From UBA5543 sp964464965 (GTDB lineage Bacteria > Bacteroidota > Bacteroidia > Chitinophagales > Chitinophagaceae), in the NCBI GenBank assembly GCA_964464965.1, contig CAYXHM010000003.1, forward strand, positions 372,001-436,000: a stretch of 64,000 bases of DNA, written 5' to 3'. The notes under the pieces were generated by a model, which was given only the letters and a program-made list of their open reading frames with translations, was not told the DNA's origin and made no database searches. Position numbers and translations under genes: made by a program. Shown here piece after piece: positions 35,300 to 43,705 of this stretch (position 1 is its first letter; the number at the start of each line of letters is the position of its first letter).

Positions 35300-37363
35300 A
35301 TGCAAAAGGCGATCCCGCTATTGTTGTCCACATTGTTGCCAATAAGTGTTTACGCACAGGCAGACAGTATTGATGTAACGGACAGCATACAACCGCAAAG
35401 CCTGAATGAAGTTGTAATAACACCATATGAAATACAGGATGCGTTATACATACCCTCGGCTATAGGTAAAGTATCAGCCACTGAACTGCCCAGGTACAGC
35501 AACAACAGCATACTGCCCGCTGTAAATAATATACCAGGGGTGAAGATGGAGGAACGCTCGCCCGGCAGCTACAGGTTTGGTATAAGGGGTAGTGCCGCCG
35601 GTGCACCATTTGGCGTACGCAATATAAAGATGTATTACAACGGAATACCTTATACAGATGCGGGCGGCAATACCTACCTGAACCAGCTGGGCTTTTACAA
35701 CATACAATCTTTAGAGATAATAAGAGAACCGGGCAGCAGCCTGTACGGCGCGGGCACGGGTGGGGTAGTGTTGCTGAACAGTATGCCAGATGTGTGGGAG
35801 CGGAAAGTATCACTGCATTTTACCGCAGGCAGTTATGGTTTGCTGAATATGGCAGCAGAGGTGCAGGCGGGCACTAAGAATTTTCAGAATACGATACGCT
35901 ACCAAAGACTGACAAGCGATGGCTACAGGCGCCACACACAGTTGCATAAAGATGTGTACAGCTGGGATGGTGTATTGCGTACCGGCCTGCGCGGTAAGCT
36001 GAACATGCATGTGCTGTACGGCAGGCTGCATTATGAAACACCCGGTGGCCTTACACAGGCACAATACGAAGCCGATGAGCAACAGGCAAGGCCGACAGCA
36101 GGGCAAATACCCGGTGCAGAAGATAACAAAGCTGCCGTGAACCAGGAGGGGCTACTGGCTGGCGTAGTATATAGCTACCGCCTTTCAGCAAAATGGGAAA
36201 ATACCACCACGCTCTACGGCAGGTTTACCAGGATGGATAACCCTACTATCAGGAATTATTCAAAAGTATATCAGCCCGGTTTTGGTGGGCGCAATAGTAT
36301 AAGGTATGTATCGCGAAGAGGCGATGCGCTGTTGCAATATGTATTGGGTGCAGAAGTGCAGCAGGGATATTCATATGAAGAAACCTATCAGAACCTGTCG
36401 GGCAAGACAGGCACATTGCAACAGAAAAACGATGTGAACAACCTGAACACATCGGTATTTACACAAATAGCTGTAGGCTATGGCAGGTTGCTGGCTACTG
36501 CCGGTGCCAGTCTTAACCTGCTGCGTGTAGATGTAACATCGCACCTGCCGGTATATAATGATGCGCATGGCATTTTCAATAATGAAATAGCCCCGCGCAT
36601 AGCGATGTCTTACCGCGTAGTGGATAATATGGCAATATATGCCTCTGCCGCAACAGGCTACTCGCCACCCACTACAGAGGAACTTGCGCCAACCGGCGGG
36701 ATTATTAATCTTGCGTTAAGCCCCGCACATGCATGGAACTACCAGTTGGGTGCGCGCGGAGGTTTGTGGAAAAATTTTCACTTTGATGTGGTAGCGTTCT
36801 ACACTGCACTGCAGGATATGGTGGTGCAGCGCAGGGATGCCGCCGGTGGCGACTACTATGTAAATGCAGGCAGTGCTGTGCAACAAGGGGTGGAAGCGAC
36901 CTTAAAGCACAGTTGGGCGAATGATACAGGTGGATTTTTTGCGGGAGTAAACAGCTTTGTTTCCTATACGGGCTACAACTTTAAATACGGGCAATTTGTA
37001 CAGACCACGGCAGACTATTCAGGAAACAACATACCGGGTGTAGCGCCTGCTGTACTGGCATGTGGCTTGCATGTAGCTACAAAGAAACTTGTATATGCTG
37101 ATGTAAACTGTTATTACAGCGATATAGCCCCGCTTGATGATGCGAACAGTATATCGGCAGAGGCATATGTGTTGATAGATGTGAAACTTGGTGTGCACCT
37201 GCCATACAGGAAGCATACAGCGCATGTGTTTGCCGGTGTAAATAATTTATTGAACCAACGGTATAGCCTGGGTAATGATATAAATGCAATAGGTGGCAGG
37301 TTTTTTAATGTTGCGCCTGCTGTTAATTTCTTTGCGGGGGTGTCGTTAGATATAGCTTACTGA
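35300..37363 (+). CDS. TonB-dependent outer membrane receptor
   Basis: Start at 35300 gives a signal peptide (MQKAIPLLLSTLLPISVYAQ); the GTG at 35252 adds a non-signal stretch. The 687-residue protein has a TonB-box-like LNEVVIT near residue 33, a plug domain (about 50-165, VNNIPGVKMEERSPGSYRFG; EIIREPGSSLYGAGTGGVV) and a 22-strand barrel. There is no CarboxypepD_reg domain and no SusD partner, so it resembles siderophore/metal receptors more than SusC. Substrate unknown. It stands alone. Confidence 0.92.
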   Translation: MQKAIPLLLSTLLPISVYAQADSIDVTDSIQPQSLNEVVITPYEIQDALYIPSAIGKVSATELPRYSNNSILPAVNNIPGVKMEERSPGSYRFGIRGSAAGAPFGVRNIKMYYNGIPYTDAGGNTYLNQLGFYNIQSLEIIREPGSSLYGAGTGGVVLLNSMPDVWERKVSLHFTAGSYGLLNMAAEVQAGTKNFQNTIRYQRLTSDGYRRHTQLHKDVYSWDGVLRTGLRGKLNMHVLYGRLHYETPGGLTQAQYEADEQQARPTAGQIPGAEDNKAAVNQEGLLAGVVYSYRLSAKWENTTTLYGRFTRMDNPTIRNYSKVYQPGFGGRNSIRYVSRRGDALLQYVLGAEVQQGYSYEETYQNLSGKTGTLQQKNDVNNLNTSVFTQIAVGYGRLLATAGASLNLLRVDVTSHLPVYNDAHGIFNNEIAPRIAMSYRVVDNMAIYASAATGYSPPTTEELAPTGGIINLALSPAHAWNYQLGARGGLWKNFHFDVVAFYTALQDMVVQRRDAAGGDYYVNAGSAVQQGVEATLKHSWANDTGGFFAGVNSFVSYTGYNFKYGQFVQTTADYSGNNIPGVAPAVLACGLHVATKKLVYADVNCYYSDIAPLDDANSISAEAYVLIDVKLGVHLPYRKHTAHVFAGVNNLLNQRYSLGNDINAIGGRFFNVAPAVNFFAGVSLDIAY

Positions 37364-37385
37364 TGCAACTACCCGGGCATAACAA

Positions 37386-37409
37386 GGCCCGCAACGTTAA
37401 TTGCGGGCC
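37386..37409. terminator. GC-rich hairpin downstream of the TonB receptor gene
   Basis: GGCCCGCAA and TTGCGGGCC pair perfectly around CGTTAA. There is no T-run, so termination is likely but not certain. Confidence 0.5.
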
Positions 37410-37464
37410 AGGAGATGTTTGCACATATCTACATGTGTAGTGCTTCTTACTTCTTGTTTATGTG

Positions 37465-37794
37465 CTATTTTTTCATCTTTCCATCGTCTTTGTCGCCATT
37501 CTTATCTTTGTCTTTCATACGGATGTTGCCATCCATATCTACTGCTTCACCATTAGCCAGCATGTGCGTGCTGCCATCGGGCTTGGTAACCATGCCTACG
37601 GTGTTTACGGTAGTGCCGTCGCTCATGGTCATGTCAGCAGTCATGGGTGTTTTTTTGCCATCTTCCTTTACCATCATTTTACCATCTTTCATCATTACAC
37701 ATTTTTTGTCGTCTGTTTTCTTCTGTGCAAAACATGTGTAGGTAAATCCTGCCATGATTATGGCGAGTATTGTTGCAAAAATTATCTTTTTCAT
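37465..37794 (-). CDS. Exported DUF6799 protein
   Basis: The 109-residue protein has a signal peptide (MKKIIFATILAIIMAGFTYT). Repeats of the DUF6799 type follow, short Met/Lys/Asp-Gly turns such as MMKDGKMMVKEDGK and MTMSDGTTVNTVGMV, and then a Lys/Asp-rich tail. Two Met-rich repeats could bind metal (copper-like), but this is only a resemblance. A shared GGYAYRRTNTTT element lies 51 bp upstream. Confidence 0.82.
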   Translation of the reverse strand: MKKIIFATILAIIMAGFTYTCFAQKKTDDKKCVMMKDGKMMVKEDGKKTPMTADMTMSDGTTVNTVGMVTKPDGSTHMLANGEAVDMDGNIRMKDKDKNGDKDDGKMKK

Positions 37795-37833
37795 AGTTCT
37801 TCTGTTTTTGTTATTGATTAAAAATATGTTTAA

Positions 37834-37845
37834 AAATATCGTGCC
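37834..37845 (-). promoter_or_regulatory. GGYAYRRTNTTT element (GGCACGATATTT)
   Basis: Minus-strand copy; first G is 51 bp from the DUF6799 start. Confidence 0.55.
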
Positions 37846-37908
37846 TTACTGATACTACAATTAAGCATAGCCAGGGTTAAGAATAACATAACATTGGTAT
37901 ATGCTGGC

Positions 37909-37920
37909 GGCATAGTTTTT
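37909..37920 (+). promoter_or_regulatory. GGYAYRRTNTTT element (GGCATAGTTTTT)
   Basis: Plus-strand copy; first G is 63 bp from the start of the BON gene. With the minus copy at 37834-37845 it serves two divergent genes. Confidence 0.5.
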
Positions 37921-37971
37921 TAAACATTTGTTGTACATCATTTTCATTTAACAATTATAAAAACACAAGGT

Positions 37972-39150
37972 ATGAGCAACCAGACAAGGAACAGCATGCG
38001 CCAGGACGATGCAGGTAACCGCCGGCAGGAAGGCAGGCAAAGATCTAACCAGCAATGGCAGGACCAGCCCCATAACCAGGGACAGTACAATAACCCACAG
38101 TGGAGGGAAAGAAATGAAGACCGCGACTTTAACCAGCAATGGCGCCCGTTTGACTCCCAGCAATCATTTTCTCAAACACCGGGAGAACATCGCTATTCGG
38201 GACCGCAAAACAGGCAATACGAGCCCGGGGGGCAAGGCTACAACGATACATACGGCAGTTCATACAATCGACGCAATACAGACGGCTACGAATGGGAACC
38301 GGGCTCTGACCGCAGCAACCAATATTCGGGTGAGGAGTACAGAAATGATGACACACAGGGTGACTATAGCGACAGGTACCAAAGCCGTGACAACAATAGC
38401 GGACAGTATGGCCGTAACATGCAGGGCAGCAGGCAGCAAGGCCGCGACTATGACAGGGGCCAAAGCTATGGCAACCAGGGTTATGACCGCTACAGGGGGG
38501 ACAACCAGCAGAACTACCAGGCGCAGCGCGATAGCAACTATAATACAGGCGGACAAGACTACCTGAGCAACCACGGCAGCCAGTTCAGGCCAGACAGCAG
38601 CAGCCAGCAAGGAAATTATGGCAGCAGGCCGCAGCAGCGTTATGATAACGGTTATGGTCGCCAGGGTAACCCCGGTGCCGGCAGCCAGTGGCAGAACACC
38701 GGCGGCTATGGCAACCAATATGGACAAGACAGCCAATGGCAGCAAAGCAGCAACCAGGAAAGCAATAAACACCGCGGCCGCGGCCCGCGCGGATATACCC
38801 GTTCTGACAGCCGCATAACAGAAGATATTAACGACAGGCTGAGTGACGATGACATGCTTGACGCATCTGACATAGAAGTAAAGGTTACTAATGGCGAAGT
38901 GATACTTAGCGGCACGGTGGACAGCAAGCAGAACAAGCGCTATGCCGAAGATATTGTTGAAGCAGTATCAGGAGTGAAGGACGTAGAAAACCGCCTGCGC
39001 GTGAAAAGCAAAAGCGAAGGCCAGGACAGTGGCGGCAGCCCTGAAAGCCGCAGTGTAAATAACAGCGCTAACAATACCACCGGTAATAACGCCAACAATA
39101 CTACTGGTAGCACTGATAAAAGTAATAAAACGAAAGCTACGCAGGAGTAG
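37972..39150 (+). CDS. BON-domain protein with long low-complexity N-terminus
   Basis: Residues 1-270 are almost only Gln, Asn, Gly, Tyr, Arg, Ser and Asp, a prion-like composition with many YG, RG and NQ steps. Residues 280-346 are a BON domain (SRITEDINDRLSDDDMLDAS, then NGEVILSGTVDSKQNK). The tail (350-392) is Ser/Asn/Thr-rich. BON domains usually bind lipid surfaces in osmotic-stress proteins such as OsmY. There is no signal peptide, so it is probably cytoplasmic. It lies in the stress cluster with its own promoter element. Confidence 0.85.
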   Translation: MSNQTRNSMRQDDAGNRRQEGRQRSNQQWQDQPHNQGQYNNPQWRERNEDRDFNQQWRPFDSQQSFSQTPGEHRYSGPQNRQYEPGGQGYNDTYGSSYNRRNTDGYEWEPGSDRSNQYSGEEYRNDDTQGDYSDRYQSRDNNSGQYGRNMQGSRQQGRDYDRGQSYGNQGYDRYRGDNQQNYQAQRDSNYNTGGQDYLSNHGSQFRPDSSSQQGNYGSRPQQRYDNGYGRQGNPGAGSQWQNTGGYGNQYGQDSQWQQSSNQESNKHRGRGPRGYTRSDSRITEDINDRLSDDDMLDASDIEVKVTNGEVILSGTVDSKQNKRYAEDIVEAVSGVKDVENRLRVKSKSEGQDSGGSPESRSVNNSANNTTGNNANNTTGSTDKSNKTKATQE

Positions 39151-39186
39151 AACCTTTATTTAGTGATGGTTTGGTTGAATAAAAAT

Positions 39187-39222
39187 AAGGCGCATTGTAG
39201 CAATACATTGCGCCTTTCTCTT
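39187..39222. terminator. Terminator hairpin between BON and histone-like genes
   Basis: AAGGCGCA and TGCGCCTT pair, extended past one mismatch, followed on the plus strand by TTTCTCTTT. It separates two convergent genes. Confidence 0.7.
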
Positions 39223-39229
39223 TGCAGCA

Positions 39230-39598
39230 TCAACTGGCTTTCTTTTTTGCAGTTTTCTTTGCGGTTGATTTCTTAGCTGTAGATTTTGCTGCTGATTTCT
39301 TTGTCGCAGTTTTCTTTTTAGCTGCTTTTTTGGGAGTTGCTTTTTTTGCTGTGGATTTTTTGGTGGCAGTTTTCTTTTTCACCGCTTTTTTTGCAGTTGA
39401 TTTCTTTGCCGCTTTTTTTGTTGATTTTTTCTTCTTCGGGATATTTGCACCGGCATCCCTTGCTTCAGACAAAGCTATGGCTATGGCCTGCTTGCGAGAT
39501 TTTACCTTGTCGCCACTGCCAGATTTAAGGTCACCCTCCTTGTATTCGTGCATTACCTTTTCTACTTTCTTTTTCCCGGTTGATTTTTTTGTTGCCAT
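39230..39598 (-). CDS. Histone H1-like DUF6496 protein
   Basis: The 122-residue basic protein has a DUF6496 N-terminal part (about 9-50; KVEKVMHEYKEGDLKSGSG; KSRKQAIAIALSEAR). A Lys/Ala/Thr tail follows (about 56-122, KKAAKKSTAKK-type repeats) like the C-terminal tail of histone H1. Such tails bind DNA non-specifically, so a nucleoid role is likely, though untested here. The shared promoter element lies 49 bp upstream, as for DUF892. Confidence 0.88.
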   Translation of the reverse strand: MATKKSTGKKKVEKVMHEYKEGDLKSGSGDKVKSRKQAIAIALSEARDAGANIPKKKKSTKKAAKKSTAKKAVKKKTATKKSTAKKATPKKAAKKKTATKKSAAKSTAKKSTAKKTAKKKAS

Positions 39599-39635
39599 GA
39601 CATTTAATGTTTTAGTTGTTAAATAATTCTTAGAT

Positions 39636-39647
39636 AAATATCATGCC
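39636..39647 (-). promoter_or_regulatory. GGYAYRRTNTTT element (GGCATGATATTT)
   Basis: Minus-strand copy; first G is 49 bp from the histone-like start codon, identical spacing to the DUF892 gene. Confidence 0.6.
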
Positions 39648-39747
39648 ATCGATATGTGGAACAATCATACACAGTGCGCATGATTTTCCACACCGGTAGG
39701 GTGGCGTAATGTAACAGGAACATGTTTTAAACGTTTATTGTGATGAT

Positions 39748-39759
39748 GGTATGGTTTTT
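39748..39759 (+). promoter_or_regulatory. GGYAYRRTNTTT element (GGTATGGTTTTT)
   Basis: Plus-strand copy; first G is 48 bp from the ATG at 39796. This spacing supports that start over the upstream in-frame codons. Confidence 0.55.
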
Positions 39760-39795
39760 TAGCCTGTATTGATGAACATTAAAAAACCACATGTT

Positions 39796-40263
39796 ATGCA
39801 AACACCGGAAGTAGTAGATGTATTGAATGATCTGATTGAAATAAACAACGACCGTATAGAAGGTTACAGAAGAGCGGCTGATGAAGCAAAAGATATTGAT
39901 GCAGACCTGAAAGCCCTGTTTGCGCGGTACATGAGTATGAGTGAAGCGAACAAAACAGTACTGGCACAAAAGGTATTGCAATATAAGCCTGATGCGGATG
40001 TAGAGAGTGGCACCACGACATCAGGCAAGTTTTACCGTATGTGGATGGATCTGAAAGCCACCTTTACAGGACACACAAGGCAGGCAGTTCTTGAGTCATG
40101 CGAGTTTGGCGAAGATGCGGCACAAAAAGTATATAAAGACGTACTGGCCGAAAATTCCCTGCCTGCAGATGTAAGGGAACTTGTTACTACCCAAAAAGCC
40201 AGCCTGAAAGAAGCGCATGATTATATAAAAAACCTGCGCGACAGGGAAAAAGCCAGCCTGTAA
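39796..40263 (+). CDS. DUF2383 (PA2169-type) four-helix-bundle protein
   Basis: With the start at 39796 (MQTPEVVDVLNDLIEINNDR) the protein has 155 residues and four long helices of the DUF2383 type. The Glu residues are arranged as in ferritin-like folds, although a di-iron site is not certain. Upstream starts at 39769 or 39772 would shorten the distance to the promoter element unusually. The family is common in stress loci beside DUF4142, which follows here 58 bp downstream. Confidence 0.88.
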   Translation: MQTPEVVDVLNDLIEINNDRIEGYRRAADEAKDIDADLKALFARYMSMSEANKTVLAQKVLQYKPDADVESGTTTSGKFYRMWMDLKATFTGHTRQAVLESCEFGEDAAQKVYKDVLAENSLPADVRELVTTQKASLKEAHDYIKNLRDREKASL

Positions 40264-40321
40264 TTTTCAATAGTAAACTATACACTTCATTTTTATAACC
40301 AACACACTAAATATATAAGTT

Positions 40322-40876
40322 ATGAAAAGCAATAGGATGATATGGTTGTTAGCGCCTGCAATGTTATTACAGGTTTCCTGCAACGAAGGCCAGGAGGAAA
40401 GGATGGAAGACAACGCAGATAGCGCCGCTACAAGAGTTGAAACCGCAGTGGAAAACGTGCAGGAGGATATACAGGATATGCGCGACGAGGTTTTTGTAGA
40501 AAATGTTTACAGGGAAAATAAGGAAGAATTATTACTGATAGAACTGGCACTGACAAAAGCTACGGATAGTAAAATAAAACAAGCTGCAAAAAGTATGCAG
40601 GCAGACCACCGCAAGCTGGATGAGTCGCTGGTGGCATTTGCTGCAAAGAACAATATAGAGCTGAAAACCGACCCGGTAAATGACAACCTGGAAACGCAGG
40701 AAGCAGGAACTGGATGGGATGACGACTGGAAAAGAAAAATGACCAATACGCACGAAAAAGTTGTGAACAAATTTGAACGCAAACAGCAAAATGCTAATAA
40801 TGCTGAACTGAAGCAGTTAGTAGATAATACATTGCCGGTGCTGAACAGTCACATGGCTATGGTGCAAAGTTTATAA
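40322..40876 (+). CDS. DUF4142 lipoprotein-like protein
   Basis: The 184-residue protein has a lipoprotein-type signal (MLLQVSC, Cys20). An acidic linker follows and then a DUF4142 helical domain (about 60-184; ENKEELLLIELALTKATDSK; SMQADHRKLDESLVAFA) that resembles a ferritin-like bundle. It probably acts in the periplasm under stress, as DUF4142 members are induced by oxidants elsewhere. Followed by a terminator at 40906-40940. Confidence 0.88.
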   Translation: MKSNRMIWLLAPAMLLQVSCNEGQEERMEDNADSAATRVETAVENVQEDIQDMRDEVFVENVYRENKEELLLIELALTKATDSKIKQAAKSMQADHRKLDESLVAFAAKNNIELKTDPVNDNLETQEAGTGWDDDWKRKMTNTHEKVVNKFERKQQNANNAELKQLVDNTLPVLNSHMAMVQSL

Positions 40877-40905
40877 GTTTTTTTAGGGGCGCAGGTGTAT
40901 CAACA

Positions 40906-40940
40906 AAAGCCGGATGCCTTTCCAGGTATCCGGCTTTATT
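40906..40940 (+). terminator. Terminator hairpin after DUF4142
   Basis: AAAGCCGGATGCC and GGTATCCGGCTTT pair (one G-T), followed by ATTAATAAAA. The U-tract is imperfect. An in-frame ATG at 40914 lies inside the stem, so the next gene probably starts at 40959. Confidence 0.65.
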
Positions 40941-40958
40941 AATAAAAAATGTAAGCAT

Positions 40959-41303
40959 ATGAAAACGAATCATCACGCGGGGCATTTTAATAAAGCCATA
41001 ATGCTGGGCAACACGAGCGAATGCCTGGAGCGGGCACAACACGATGGTTATACCACCGATTTTGTAGTAAAACACGGCAAGCTTGTAGCCCCTGAAGGCT
41101 GCAAAGAATACAGCAGCGGCGATGTGGTTGTGAATAGCTATTATATACCGGGCGAGGATGATTACCTTTCTACACAGGCTATGTACCTGGTCGAGGCTGC
41201 AGATGGTACAAAAGGAATACTGATAGATAACCACGGGGCCTTTTTTGACAACGAGATCAACAAGTTTATAAAAAAGACAGGCGGCGTTTACTTAAAAAAA
41301 TAG
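40959..41303 (+). CDS. Small Bacteroidota protein (often misnamed PRPP synthetase)
   Basis: Start at 40959 because the earlier ATG (40914) falls inside a terminator stem. The 114-residue product matches short Bacteroidota proteins of the form YTTDFVVKHGKL, then IPGEDDYLSTQAMYLVEAAD, then GILIDNHGAFFDNE. Databases sometimes call them phosphoribosylpyrophosphate synthetase, but no PRPP-synthase motif is present. Function unknown. The SDR gene starts 2 bp after the stop, so the two are coupled. Confidence 0.7.
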   Translation: MKTNHHAGHFNKAIMLGNTSECLERAQHDGYTTDFVVKHGKLVAPEGCKEYSSGDVVVNSYYIPGEDDYLSTQAMYLVEAADGTKGILIDNHGAFFDNEINKFIKKTGGVYLKK

Positions 41304-41305
41304 GC

Positions 41306-42139
41306 ATGAAAAATAATGCCGCAGATGGCAAATCTGCCTTCAGGAAAAAATTGCAGCAGCCACCCATTGCTCCGGGTTACAAAGGCAGTGGTAAACTACA
41401 TGATAAAATAGCACTGATAACTGGTGGAGACAGCGGCATAGGGAAATCTGTGGCGCTTTATTTTGCAAGAGAAGGTGCACACATAGGGATAGTATATCTT
41501 AAAAGTACAGGTGATGCCCTGGAAACAAAAAGCCTGGTAGAAGCAGAAGACAGGGAATGTGTTTTGTTTGAGGGGGATATTGCCAACGAGGCTTTGTGTA
41601 AGCGGGTGGTCAGGAACATGGTAAAGAAATTCGGCCGGATAGATATACTGGTAAACAATGCCGGTATGCATGAAGATGATAAAAGCCTGCAGGACATCAG
41701 CACCAAACAGTTGCACCGTACATTTTCTGTCAACCTTTTCTCCTGTTTTTACATAACCAAGGCCGTGCTTGAACATATGCCCGAAGGCGGGTCAATTATC
41801 AATACAACATCTGTCACAGCATACAGGGGTAGCGATCATCTTATAGATTATGCAGCCACAAAAGGCGCGCTGGTTTCTTTTACCCGGTCGCTGGCGCAAA
41901 ACCTGGCGAAGCAGAATATACGTGTAAACGCAGTAGCTCCCGGTCCGGTCTGGACAGAACTGGTGATAGACGCGTTTGACGCAGCACACCTGAAAAAATT
42001 TGGCAAAGACACGCCCATGGGCCGCGCAGGCTACCCTTACGAGATAGCACCGGCATATGTTTATCTTGCAAGCAGCGATAGTAGCTATACTACAGGCCAG
42101 GTAATACATATAAACGGCGGGGAGATAATAAATGGCTAA
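41306..42139 (+). CDS. SDR-family oxidoreductase
   Basis: The 277-residue short-chain dehydrogenase has the NAD(P)-binding TGGDSGIG (39-46), NNAG (117-120), and catalytic Ser169, Tyr182 and Lys186 (DYAATKGA). A 30-residue N-terminal extension precedes the fold, as in YhxC/YghA-type stress SDRs, which have the opening QQPPIAPGYKGSGKLHDKIA. Substrate unknown. Its stop overlaps the convergent kinase by 4 bp (42136-42139). Confidence 0.92.
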   Translation: MKNNAADGKSAFRKKLQQPPIAPGYKGSGKLHDKIALITGGDSGIGKSVALYFAREGAHIGIVYLKSTGDALETKSLVEAEDRECVLFEGDIANEALCKRVVRNMVKKFGRIDILVNNAGMHEDDKSLQDISTKQLHRTFSVNLFSCFYITKAVLEHMPEGGSIINTTSVTAYRGSDHLIDYAATKGALVSFTRSLAQNLAKQNIRVNAVAPGPVWTELVIDAFDAAHLKKFGKDTPMGRAGYPYEIAPAYVYLASSDSSYTTGQVIHINGGEIING

Positions 42140-43524
42140 CCGGGTAGCACTGGAAAATAGAGGTTGATGGTAACACCTTTACCGGCCTGCGCCACAGCAT
42201 TGATATAGCCCTTATGATTGCCCATGATGCGGCGGGCAATAGTCAGTCCCGCACCTTTTCCGGGATATATTACTTCTGAAGAATGCAGTCTTTGAAAGAG
42301 GTCGAACACTTTGTTACTGTACTCTTTTTCAAATCCGATACCATTATCTGCAATACTGATTTTATGATATTTTTTATCTCCAAGCCCGTTGGGTATGCCG
42401 GGTATATCCCTGCCGGATAGCATAGTGCTATCTATAGTAATAACAGGAGGCTTGCCGGGTTTGGAAAATTTCAATGCGTTATCTAAGATCACTGAAAACA
42501 GGGCTTCCAGTTGGTCTTTATCTCCATGCACAGTTGGCAGGTTGGCTATAGTTATAACTGCTTCCCGGTTTTTGATCATGTCGCGGTAGCGGTACGTTAC
42601 CAGGTCTGTTATCTCCTCCAGGCCCACATGTGCGTCCAATGCCTCTTCGCCGAAGGAGGACAAAGTTTCCAGGTGTTTTATCAGTTGTTGCATGGTCTTG
42701 GCCGAATCATCTATCCGCCTGGCCATGTCTTTTGCCTCCGCCGTGGCCGTCATGCCCGGTTCCTGCAACCTGTCTGCGAATATCCTGATCTTGCGCATAG
42801 GCTCCCTCAGGTGATGAGACATGCTGAAGGCTACCTGTTCCAGTTCCATATGCGCATTTTTCAGGTTAGCAAGGTTCGCCTGCAGGTCGCTACGGTAGCG
42901 GCTGCGTAGTTTCAACTCGTACATCATCAGCAAAAACAATATCAGCGTGCCGATATAAAAGAACACCAGCAGGTAGGTAACACTGCCTGACGCACGGTTT
43001 TGCAGGTTGTCACGTTTACTGAAGCCGATGTTCAGTTCATGGTATTTTTTATCTATAAGGTTGTCTATGTACAGGTTGCTTTCGTACAGCAACTTGTGGT
43101 AAGTACTGTCGTAGTTGCTTTTTTGTAATGCATCGGGCTGGTACACCCGCTGCCTTAGTAATGACTTGCGCAGGGCAAGGTTACTTTTCAGCATAGTAAG
43201 GTCAGCATCGAGTTTTTCTCCTGCTACTGACTCGTATTTTTTTATGGTGCTATCTATAAGGGACAGTTTGCCAAGAAAGTTGTGTACCCGTTTATAATTA
43301 CTGTCAACCCGGTAGGGCAATTCTTTTTCATACAGGTCTATGTCCTTCAGCAGCCCTTTTATAATGTGCAATTGGGTAAGGCCGCGGTTAGTATTATCTA
43401 CCTGCGATGTTGTCTGGTTGAACTGGATAAACTGTGTTGTAGCATAAAAGGTGAGCCCTATCAGCAGGCTGAAAGAGAGGCAAAAGGCCGTAACAATAAT
43501 GCGTAACCTTATTTTCATAGTCAT
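42136..43524 (-). CDS. Membrane sensor histidine kinase
   Basis: The 462-residue kinase has two membrane helices (10-30 and 183-203). They flank a helical periplasmic domain of the four-helix CHASE3-like type, followed by a HisKA domain with His237 (FSMSHHLREPMRKI) and a HATPase (DNALKFS; IADNGIGFEKEYSNKVFDLF). No partner regulator is encoded next to it on the same strand; rpoN is divergent. Confidence 0.92.
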   Translation of the reverse strand: MTMKIRLRIIVTAFCLSFSLLIGLTFYATTQFIQFNQTTSQVDNTNRGLTQLHIIKGLLKDIDLYEKELPYRVDSNYKRVHNFLGKLSLIDSTIKKYESVAGEKLDADLTMLKSNLALRKSLLRQRVYQPDALQKSNYDSTYHKLLYESNLYIDNLIDKKYHELNIGFSKRDNLQNRASGSVTYLLVFFYIGTLILFLLMMYELKLRSRYRSDLQANLANLKNAHMELEQVAFSMSHHLREPMRKIRIFADRLQEPGMTATAEAKDMARRIDDSAKTMQQLIKHLETLSSFGEEALDAHVGLEEITDLVTYRYRDMIKNREAVITIANLPTVHGDKDQLEALFSVILDNALKFSKPGKPPVITIDSTMLSGRDIPGIPNGLGDKKYHKISIADNGIGFEKEYSNKVFDLFQRLHSSEVIYPGKGAGLTIARRIMGNHKGYINAVAQAGKGVTINLYFPVLPG

Positions 43525-43658
43525 TTTGTTTCTACATAGTGTGGAATAAAATACCCACTGTGCGCAGTAATAAGCTCAATATATAAGTACGTTATTTGTT
43601 TGCAGTTGTTTGATTATCAGTTGTATAGGAAGATAAAAAAAATTATTCGTACATTATA

Positions 43659-43696
43659 TAAGTTTGGAACAAGGCTTGCAATTAACATTGTTCCAA
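43659..43696 (+). promoter_or_regulatory. rpoN promoter region: -7-like box, GG-N10-GC match, inverted repeat
   Basis: TAAGTTTG (43659-43666) fits the -7 consensus. Overlapping it, TGGAACAAGGCTTGC (43665-43679) matches a sigma-54 promoter at both invariant dinucleotides: GG at -24 and GC at -12, ten bases apart. TTGGAACAA (43664-43672) and TTGTTCCAA (43688-43696) are exact inverted 9-mers. Which of these works cannot be told from sequence. Confidence 0.5.
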
Positions 43697-43705
43697 TAGC
43701 TTACT

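Noticed and set aside
39668..39684. GG-N10-GC on the minus strand upstream of the histone-like gene (sigma-54-like)
   Set aside because: Flanking bases do not fit TGGCAC or TTGCA, and the better shared element is closer to the gene.
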